From the NCBI RefSeq assembly GCF_905220565.1, contig NC_059421.1, positions 630,001-694,000 of the forward strand: DNA of 64,000 nt. Direction: 5' to 3'. Of this stretch, positions 56,011 through 64,000 are shown piece after piece (within the stretch, counting starts at the first letter, position 1; each line of letters opens with the position of its first letter). Under the pieces are notes generated by a model. It saw nothing but the letters and a program-made list of their open reading frames with translations. It was not told the origin of the DNA and did not search any database. The DNA comes from Melitaea cinxia. Its lineage: Eukaryota; Arthropoda; Insecta; Lepidoptera; Nymphalidae. The position numbers and the translations under genes were made by a program.

Positions 56011-56510
56011 CTAGCTGACCCGGCAAACGTTGTTTTACCATATATGTAATTAACCCCCTTAATCCCCCCCCCCCCTCCTATAACTTACGAGTATGAAAAA
56101 TAGATGTTGGCCGATTCTCAGACCTACCCGATATGCACACAAAATTTCATAAAATTCGGTCCCGTCGTTTCAGAGGAGGTTGGCAACAAACACCGTGACA
56201 CGAGAATTTTATATATATACTAGTTGACTCGGCAAACGTTGTCTTGCCGCTAAACGCTATTTAAAAATAGGGGTTTGCTGGTAGAAGGGTGAAAATTTAG
56301 GTTCGTATGTATTTTTCAACGCCAAATCATAATAAAAATTAAAAAAATTTAGCGACGGACTACCCTTAACATTTAGTGGGATGAAAAATAGATGTTGTTC
56401 GATTCTCAGACCTACCCGATATGCACACAAAATTTCATGAGAATCGGTCAAGCCGTTTCGGAGGAGTTTAACTAGAAACACCGCGACACGAGAATTTTAT
56501 ATATTAGAAG
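56011..56510 (+). repeat. Two adjacent Lep-A repeats
   Basis: Copy one (56,011-56,215) starts CTAGCTGACCCGGCAAACGT; copy two (56,220-56,510) starts CTAGTTGACTCGGCAAACGT. Both end ACACGAGAATTTTATATA. They share order but differ in sequence, so they are separate insertions or an old tandem. A C-run lies at about 56,065-56,078. The small antisense frame through copy two is not a gene. Confidence 0.8.
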
Positions 56511-56611
56511 ATTAGACTAAACATACACCCGTGCTAACTGCCATTCAATATTTAAGCACGATAAATTTCAATCTCTCTCATGACAAACTTTGGCATCGAT
56601 CACGATCACGA

Positions 56612-56700
56612 TTCAGCTCCCCCCGGTAACATCCCACTGCTGGGCACAGGCCTCTTTCTCTATGTAGGAGAAGGACCGGAGCTCAATGCCACAGAATTGT
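56612..56700 (+). repeat. Lep-D end fragment
   Basis: TAACATCCCACTGCTGGGCA, AGGCCTCTTTCTCTATGTAG and GAGAAGGACCGGAGCTCAAT. Terminal part only. Confidence 0.65.
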
Positions 56701-57837
56701 ACTTTATCATACGCGTAGCCTTCAACCGAACATCAAAGCTCGTCACGGCCACATAGAGGGAACAATTAATAAAACTATTTATACGTGTGATGCGGACAAC
56801 ATCCCGGTGAGTCGCCGTTACATAAAAAGTACATCGTTAAATTATATTTTGAACTATTGGAAGCAAAAAAAATGTAAAACGGTAAGAAATACGCTAAACC
56901 AACTCTGCTTTATACTCTCACTTTTTTGACGCTTGGCATAACTTTCTACATCTACTAGATTGATATTAAATTATAAAATTTATAAAAAATATTTTGCTAA
57001 GCGTATGAAATATTCAGTTTTTTTTTTCACTTCAAATAAATATTAAATTCAATATGCTACCGAAATTAATTGAAAAACACTTAGTACTACTTATTGTCGA
57101 TAGTAAAGTAAATACCAATACCAACGCAAATCTCATAATATAAAAAATATTTCAAGATATAAACACAATAAAGTTCCGCCTTAAAATTATTAGGACTTGT
57201 AAGTTATGTTGGCTACTTTCCACGGTTTACCCGCGTAACTTCTATCCTAACTTACCAAGATCCGTTTAGCCTATCTGTCACAAGCTTCTATCAAAACTTT
57301 CGCAATTACAATTAAGTACAATCATGTTTTCTTTATTTAAGGAGTTTCAGTCGGTATGGACTGCGCCTACATAGGAACACATGTTATATACATGTTACAT
57401 ACAGTAGTACTCTTTAAACTTTAGGGTTATTTGCAGCATATCATTTCTAATATCTTAATTTCTTATGAAATATACACCTGCAAACAATAATTCCGCTTCG
57501 AAATAATTTCATCTGTGTACTTCCTGCTACACGTTTTGTAATACACATTAATCCCTACAGAAAGGGCGTAGAGTTCAAAATTAATTGACACATCGCCAAG
57601 GGTCAAGGGCGACTTCAAAGTAGCGCCGGTACAGAACACTGGATGTGACCCAAGATAATGTCACTCATATCGTTAACACATACATCCATTTGATATATAG
57701 CGCTATACAGCTTTGTATAGCTTTTGTGCAAACTTCGACTGGTATTTTAAAATATTGAAAGAGTTAAGGTATTAGAACTTTATGATTATGAAACAAGGAC
57801 GTAAAAAAATAAAAACAACACAAACAAATATATTGGT
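56701..57837. other. AT-rich stretch, nothing recognised
   Basis: No gene or repeat family recognised. Confidence 0.45.
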
Positions 57838-58080
57838 GTGTGGTTACGGCAGTAAAATGTAGCCACATAGTCACCACGCTGGACAGGCGGGTTGGTGACC
57901 GCAGGGCTGGCTTTGTCGCACCTAAGACGCTGCTGCCCGTCTTCGGCCTGTGTATTTCAAAGCCAAGGCTTCTTAAGTTCCAAGGTGGTAGTGGAACCTT
58001 GTTATCCCTTAGTCGCCTCTTACGACACCCACGGGAAGAGAGGGGGTGGCTATATTCTTTGGTGCCGTAGCCACACAGCA
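57838..58080 (-). repeat. Lep-B foldback (5' ends at both termini)
   Basis: Left end TGTGTGGTTACGGCAGTAAA, then ATGTAGCCAC; right end ATTCTTTGGTGCCGTAGCCACACA. These are inverted copies of the Lep-B 5' end. Between them lies minus-oriented Lep-B body with a deletion of the segment after CAAAGCCA. The RTE-type 3' end and (TGA)n tail are missing, and no clear TSD is seen. Confidence 0.75.
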
Positions 58081-58568
58081 TCAAATAATATCGTACCATA
58101 TTTCAAATAGCATTGGACTACAACCCCAACTGTCAGACGCAAAACTTGTCGTCAGCGGATTTGACAAATGAAAATTCTTCGCAAACGAAAATAACTCAAA
58201 TTATGTAAACATTATTATTATAGTAAAGTTTTCGCGTAGTTTTTCGTATGAGTCATCCTCGTTACGTGTCTCGGACGACCTTCAGCGATTTACACAAACT
58301 AGACATTTACATGTCCGCTGAATTATTGCTCGCGTTTAAATGTTTAGAAAATAATAAAAAAAAATATACATGATGTGGGTCGTTAAAAGTATGTTTTTCT
58401 TTTAATATTAATGTAATAATTTTTTAATTTAACATACTTTAATATAAATCACAGGGTTAAATAGTTTTAATAACACGCTTACTTATAAATAGTGTTTGTA
58501 TATAAAACGTATGAAACAGATTTTTGGAGAAATTGTTAGAATTTTTATATGAACATCGTGATTGATCG

Positions 58569-58808
58569 TATATCAAAAAAATAAATAAACCGACTTCAAT
58601 TAAATTGACAAGTGATACAAGGTAGGTAGACGAAACAATAGTCAAGTAAATACGCATTATCAAGAGATATCTCCAAAAAATTGCGATTAAAAATTTTCCA
58701 TTAATAAAATAATCAGCCCGCGGCCCAACCCAGTAAAAAGTTCCGAGGTTACACACAAAAAAATCCTGTCGTATTGAGGACCTACTCCTTTTTTGAAATC
58801 GATTAATA
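58569..58808 (+). repeat. Lep-F repeat, internally deleted
   Basis: AAATAAACCGACTTCAATTA at the left and GAGGACCTACTCCTTTTTTG, then AAATCGATTAA at the right. Most of the interior found at 22,447 is missing. Confidence 0.65.
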
Positions 58809-59476
58809 ACTGGAGACAAAACAAAATTTCACACAAATTCTTATCCTGTTTATAATCTCATTCAAGGACATTTTTCAAACAACTCTACTACAAACCTACA
58901 CTAACTAGTGCGCACATTGGAAGATTAAATATAAATATTAGCACAAATTAGAATCAAAGCATAATAAATGCACGTATTTATGCACATCTGTCTCAAACAA
59001 CACAAAGGAAATCACTATTATTGTCAACTGAGTATTCCTTGTATCTTCGCTTCACTAATTACATTGAATATTACTCAATGCAAATATAACATTAAATTAT
59101 TCTACTTTTACTAAATATTTTTTTCAACATTTAAAAAGCAGCTTCAATTATAACTTAATAATCAAATAATTTTAAAATGCCTTGATTCAAGTTTAAATAG
59201 GTTTCACAAGTACATATAATTTTTTCACAAATTAATTACAATCAAAACTCAAAACGAGTGAAACCGCTAAGGAAGTGTTGTATATGAAGCTGTAACATTT
59301 CTTTTGATATGAGAATATTACACACAACCCTCACGAGATAGAAGCAAAGAAATACATCGAAAATCACGACGTCGGAATAATTTTCCTGATTACATTCAAA
59401 TAACATACGATTAACATATTGTTTATTTCGTTCATATCGATTGTATATTACACGTTCATACATATTTATACTATTA

Positions 59477-59893
59477 TTAATAATTGTGTTTGCAGGCAAA
59501 CGAAAAAAAAAACCGACTTCAACTATATCGACAAGTAATACAACGTAAGTAGACGAAAAAATAGTTAAGTAAACGCATATCAAAGATTACTTCAAAAGTT
59601 GTAATCAGATCTCGATGAAATTTAAATGTGACCACATGATAAACATCAGCTTTCGATTAAATTAAAAATTATCAAAATCGGTACACCCAGTAAAAAGTTA
59701 AACGGAATTTCGAGTTTCCCTCGATTTCTCTGGGATCCCCTCATCGGATCCTGGTTTCCTTATCATCTCCTTTCCAACAAAAAAAGAGTTATCAAAATCG
59801 GTTCATAAACGACGAAGTTATCCCCAAACATACATTAAAAAAATATATACGTTCGAATTGAGTACCCTCCTCCTTTTTTGAAGTAGGTTAAGA
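59477..59893 (+). repeat. Lep-F repeat, short form
   Basis: AATAATTGTGTTTGCAGGCA, CCGACTTCAACTATATCGAC, one CCTGGTTTCCTTATCAT module, and TTTTTTGAAGTAGGTTAA. It lacks the second half module of the longer copies. Confidence 0.7.
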
Positions 59894-60107
59894 AACATGT
59901 CAAAAAGAATTACAAATCATTCAACAATATTTCGCTAGGACAAAAAAAAATGCAATAAGAAATATGATTAAGTGTAACGAATATATTTGCAATCACGTTC
60001 TGCAAAACAACTTTAAAGATATCGAGAAAAATCGCTATACTATACCCTTACGCTGCCATTTAATTATGTATAAGAAAACACCGAACACAAATTAAACAAA
60101 ATTAAAA

Positions 60108-60190
60108 TATCTTTATTTAAATAGGCTTCAAAATAACCTTTTTTTTTAAATAGCCTTTTTTTATTAAAGCTACCGCTTCGAATACGGTCC
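60108..60190 (-). repeat. Lep-H 3' end fragment, inverted
   Basis: TATCTTTATTTAAATAGGCT, then TCAAAATAACC and ATTAAAGCTACCGCTTCG fit the reverse complement of the Lep-H end. Confidence 0.5.
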
Positions 60191-60603
60191 ACTAATATCT
60201 TAACGGTCATCCGTTCACTCACTCACACATCTAGATAACCTAATTCCAACATTCCATTCCATAACTTTTACATCCAAAGCCATACATATGCAGTGTTGGG
60301 TTTTCTTTACTAATCACATAAATACGACATAATCTGAGAAGAAAATGATCTAAGACACCATTTAAGCCCTACAATATATCATAGTACTCGTACATAACCA
60401 CGACTATAATTATTGTTGATGTCCCGTGAGTCAAGACATGAAATTTTTATACAGACAACTAGCTGATACAACGACCTTCCCACTGCCATACTTTTTCGTT
60501 TCTATTTTCTTTCAAAAAAAAAACCTTCCCTGACGATTATGAAAGCAAAAGAAAAGACTTTTCAAATTTGTTGCAATCGTTTCGAAGCGATGCACGTACA
60601 TAC

Positions 60604-60613
60604 GTTTCGGCGA

Positions 60614-60657
<44 letters not shown>

Positions 60658-60924
60658 TTCAGCCTCTTGCAGTCCACTGCTGGACGTAGGCCTCTAGAAG
60701 TTCGCGTCAAAAATGGTGCAAACTCATGTGTGTTGCCCATAGTCACCACGCTGGGCAAGCGGGTTGCTGACCGCAGTACTGGCTTTGTTGTCGCACCGAA
60801 GACGCTGCTGCCCGTCTTCGGCCTGTGTCGTACAAAGCCAGCAGTCGGATAATTATCCCGCCATCAGTCGGCTTTTTAAGTTCCAAGGAACTGTGTTATC
60901 CCTTAGTAGTTAGTTTCGGCGATT
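60604..60924 (-). mobile_element. Lep-B element with long (ATC)n tail and 12-bp TSD
   Basis: The insertion (60,616-60,912) is flanked by GTTTCGGCGATT at 60,604-60,615 and 60,913-60,924. The plus strand starts with about 14 ATC units, which on the sense (minus) strand is an unusually long (TGA)n 3' tail. It is 5'-truncated: the TACGGC..GCCAC start is absent. The histidine run in a plus-strand frame here is a by-product of the tail. Confidence 0.9.
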
Positions 60925-61448
60925 ATTTTTTATTTATATAGAAAACCGTCCTTAGTAGACAAACTATCAACCGAAACCAAAACCTTTTAACAAATAATAA
61001 CAATAATAAACGCTTTAGACTCGACGGCCCCTATAGGAATTTCTCCTGTGTCGGAGGTCCAAAAAACAAACACAATACACAAGCACAAACGCCCAGTCCA
61101 GACAACGAAACACTTATGGCCAATACAAATAGTTGTCGAAAACAAACAATAACAGTTAGCGATCGTAACTGACAACAACGATAGAAACTACGTTGATTTT
61201 TATGGCTACCGATTACTTTTCATCAGAGTGATCATAGCGTGATCTTTCCTCAATAAAAACTTTTGTATTACAGAGGGAAATGTTCAAATGGGTCATTCGA
61301 TTACCCGATTAGAGCGTTCCAACAAAAACAAACCTACGTGTTCCACTTAAATCGCATTCCTATATATCGAGTAAGCAACCACTCTTTCCTAAATATGATA
61401 ATCATGTAATAAAAATTAGCAGCAGGGGATGTCCACCTCGCTTGATAC

Positions 61449-61655
61449 TATTATATATAAAATTCTCGTGTCGCAATTTTATTTACAGTACTCCTCCGAA
61501 ACGGCTGGACCGATTTTTATGAAATTTTATGTGCATGTCTGATAGGTCTGAGAATCGGCCAACATCTATAATATACCCCTAAGTTATGGGGGGAAGGGTA
61601 AGGGGTTGATAACATATATGGCAAAACAACGTTTGCGGGGTCAACTGAGTATATA
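61449..61655 (-). repeat. Lep-A repeat
   Basis: AAAATTCTCGTGTCGCAATT, GAAACGGCTGGACCGATTTT, TCTGAGAATCGGCCAACATC and GCAAAACAACGTTTGCGGGG. Near full-length inverted copy. Confidence 0.8.
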
Positions 61656-61719
61656 TATAAATTTACATCTTATTTAAGGAAACATGTTTAAGGAATTGAG
61701 AAAAAAAAGTTTGATAATC

Positions 61720-61985
61720 ACTGATGCAGGGCACAGACGAAAATACCCTACTCTAAATATGGGGCAGCCTGACTGGGGTAGTACCTCGGCCTTACAGAAG
61801 ATCACAGCTAAATAATACTACTGCTTTTAAGCAGTATTGTGTTCCTGTGGTGATTCAGGTGACCAGAGCTTCTGGAAGGAATTGGGGATAGGGTGGACAA
61901 CAGGCCAGTCAGGCGACAGGCCTCTACGTGCTACGGTAATCGCTTACCAACAGGTGAGCCGTACGCTTATTTGCCGATCTAGTAA
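61720..61985 (+). repeat. Lep-C repeat, near full length
   Basis: GATGCAGGGCACAGACGAAA, TGGGGCAGCCTGACTGGGGT, CCTTACAGAAGATCACAGCT, CCAGAGCTTCTGGAAGGAAT and TTTGCCGATCTAGTAAGAT. It is the longest single Lep-C copy here. No coding frame. Confidence 0.75.
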
Positions 61986-62280
61986 GATAATTGTATAAAA
62001 TCATTCACTCGTTCAATCATTCAACCATTCAGTCAATCACAACTAACACATCCAGTCGATAAACTCCGCGGTATAGGTAAAAGCCCTACACGTGCACCAG
62101 CGAGGTTTTCTTCCGAGTCAGTGCACTCCACTGATTCTTATTACTTGGCGAAATGAATGTCTGACTAGTTTTAAATTTCATTTTTTTTACCTATGTATTC
62201 TTGTATGTACCTACTATAATTATATGCCGAGTCGTTTATATACATACTGCTTATACATAATTTTTGGACTACGATTAAAA

Positions 62281-62548
62281 TCAGCAATTAAGATATGTAT
62301 GACTTTTTTATTTTTTTGTTACCCACACATTAGGAATTCTAAACATTTTTGAATATCATATCAAAAATGGACCGTGGCGCCGCGTTCGTTTGAACCGAAT
62401 ATAAAATCATCATATCAAAAATTTCGATCTAGCGAGTACATCGTTCCATAATTGGCTAGAGCGCCGACAGGGTCAGTCGGAGACGTGGGTTCGATCCCCG
62501 CTGGAGCGGTCAATTTTTGATATGATATTCAAAAACGTTCAGCAATTA
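62281..62548 (-). mobile_element. Lep-G SINE with 5' inversion and 10-bp TSD
   Basis: The insertion (62,291-62,538) is flanked by TCAGCAATTA at 62,281-62,290 and 62,539-62,548. The Lep-G tail lies at the left in minus orientation. The tRNA-like head lies at the right in plus orientation (TAATTGGCTAGAGCGCCGAC, GGTTCGATCCCCGCTGG). Sense tail with inverted head is what twin priming produces. The head has lost 5 bases of the D arm (AGCTT), so no cloverleaf forms. Confidence 0.8.
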
Positions 62549-64000
62549 CGGTTTGGTTTTCTTAAAATAGAAGTGTTTGTCAGCAGTACCATATATATTA
62601 TTACGCTAAGGTTAAGATGTTCGTCTTCCTTTTTAGAAAAAACCTTACAATCACTCCACATAAATTATATATCATTTTATAGATAATATTGCATGCCCTA
62701 ACGGTATACACAACCAAAAAAATTTATTACTGCTTTTGTTTTTGTAAATTAATTAATTATTAAAATTATATACTACATATGACGGCTTTAATTTTGAAAC
62801 AACGTCAACATGATTGAGGGTCGGTAATTTTTTACTTATTTAGAGCGAATTATTCGCACGAGTATTGCTAGTTGCGTATAATAACTTCTGAAAAGAAAAA
62901 TTCTATTGGTTCAGTTGTTAAAGTTAAGGGTATTGCTAGTCAATATTAGTATGTTGATTTTAGTTACTTTAACTAGAGCCTAGAGAATGGTAGGTTATAG
63001 GAGCAAGTCAATTTTTTTTTCATTTTTTTGAAATTTTATTGGAAATTATTTTTTCCTTTATCGGGAAACAAACAGCATAAACTGAAGGTCTACTTAAACG
63101 TATGGTATGTGCTTTTTAGACCTCGTAAATAACGTCGGAAATTGTATTTTACAAAACAACACCTTAACATCAGGGCGAGAGCATACAATTAAACATATAC
63201 AATACCATTTCTAAGTAGTAAATTTTTATAGTCAACATAACCCATTATAAATGGTCCCAAACGGCAACTGAATCTAAATCTACAGTGGTCACATCAAACC
63301 ACCCTCGGGGTTGATTAATCGACACGGGGTAATTTTATTAAGAGCGACTGGGCTTCGCTATCGCATTATTTATTTACTTCGGTCGCGTTGTTTATCATTT
63401 ACGATACGGTAATAGTTGGGGGAATTGTATTCTGTGTTCTTATTATCTTTGTAAGTATCTGTATGTTATCTTATTATTCATTCATTTAGAAGTTTTCCAT
63501 AAAATACGTTAGAAAAATCACAAATAAGTAAGCAAGGGGGGGGGGGGGGGGTGTTTAGCGTGACAAGATATGAAATTTTTTTTTTTATATTCAAAAGAAA
63601 AACTATGATTTAATGTAAAGACTAAAAGTTAGAGCATGTAAAAAGCACAAAGCTGTACATTAAATAAATAGAAGTGAGAAGTGTCGAGAAAGTCTTGTTA
63701 CCCTTTTTTCAACATCACTCCTATCCCGCTCAGATATCATCTTCGTTCCAAAAAATAAGTTATTAATCTGTACGCTATCTTCACACGTACACTGTACCGA
63801 TAATAACGATAAGTAAGACGTTATTTACACAATAATACGCTTAACGAAGTCAATTCCCTTCATTGCATATTTTTTGCTAAAACGCGAAGTTATTGCGAAA
63901 TGTTTTTCTTAAACAAGGTTCCTTATTTATGTCCATGTCATGTTCAAAATTGAACAGTTCATGAAAGAAATGAACCGTTTTTAAATATAACGAATCTGTT
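62549..64000. other. AT-rich end of window
   Basis: No gene recognised. There is a G-run at about 63,537-63,551. The interval 62,690-62,870 shares blocks with 47,640-47,750 on the opposite strand (CAATCATGTTGACGTTGTTT and complement, TTAATTAATTTACAAAAACA and complement), so an unnamed inverted repeat pair links the two places. Confidence 0.5.

Noticed and set aside
56257..56481. 74-codon minus-strand frame
   Set aside because: Antisense of a Lep-A repeat; not preserved in the other Lep-A copies.
58457..58819. 120-codon minus-strand frame
   Set aside because: Runs through a Lep-F repeat; Lep-F copies elsewhere have different, broken frames.
59242..59583. 113-codon minus-strand frame
   Set aside because: Its first half is Lep-F sequence and the rest is AT-rich without similarity.
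60568..60852. Frame with a run of histidines
   Set aside because: It is the (ATC)n tail of a Lep-B insertion read in one frame; the rest is antisense of the repeat.
63537..63551. G-run as a quadruplex or boundary element
   Set aside because: A single homopolymer run without the four-tract pattern; likely a simple repeat.
1..64000. CRISPR arrays, rRNA, bacterial operons or viral genes
   Set aside because: No regularly spaced repeats with unique spacers, no rRNA motifs, no dense coding; composition and repeats are those of a lepidopteran nuclear genome.

Overview
This window reads as intergenic or intronic nuclear DNA of a lepidopteran (butterfly or moth). It is AT-rich, has no long host reading frame, and is dense with repeat families I recognise from Lepidoptera: tRNA-headed SINEs, RTE-tailed SINE-like elements, Penelope-like elements, a piggyBac derivative, an RNase H non-LTR fragment, and several families known mainly by their conserved ends. 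There is no sign of bacterial, viral or organellar genes, rRNA or CRISPR. Family and function calls come from reading the sequence alone; no database search was run.

Repeat labels used below. Lep-A: CGGCAAACGTTG...ACACGAGAATTTTATATA. Lep-B: SINE-like, its 3' end reads as the RTE peptide EAYVQQWT plus (TGA)n. Lep-C: GGTAGGGCACAGCAGG...GCCGACCT. Lep-D: a second RTE-tailed family, peptide EAYAQQWDITG. Lep-E: Penelope-type terminal block with CGACGTTTCGG. Lep-F: element with ACCGACTTC/GAAGTCGGT ends. Lep-G: SINE with a tRNA-like head. Lep-H: TGCATTCCGAA...TTTGAATAAAGT. Lep-I: elements ending GCTAGT or AATATTAGTATAGA. Lep-J and Lep-K: two families present in the large duplication.

Layout. 1-15.3 kb is mosaic repeats in unique AT-rich DNA. 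At 15.3-15.4 kb on the minus strand is the best host-gene signal: a GC-rich start exon (ATG, 29 codons, GT donor). It sits at the edge of a 1,630-bp direct tandem duplication (15,331-18,590) whose second copy carries only the first 21 codons. 21.06-22.45 kb is a broken Penelope-like element with an intact GIY-YIG endonuclease end. From inside that element starts a 7.4-kb direct tandem duplication (22,113-29,508 and 29,509-37,168). In both duplications the left part is almost identical between copies and the right part is clearly diverged. 37-50 kb is scattered repeats, including a tRNA-like sequence with a fully paired cloverleaf at 48.49 kb. 50.15-51.45 kb is an internally deleted piggyBac element with TTAA target sites. 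53.4-54.3 kb is a 5'-truncated RNase H non-LTR insertion with target-site duplication. 54-64 kb is further dispersed repeats.

The genes do not form a pathway. The notable points are the exon broken by tandem duplication, the identity steps inside both duplications, the tRNA-headed SINE family with inverted insertions, the recurrent head-to-head retroelement ends, and the piggyBac derivative. I found no convincing new multi-gene system.
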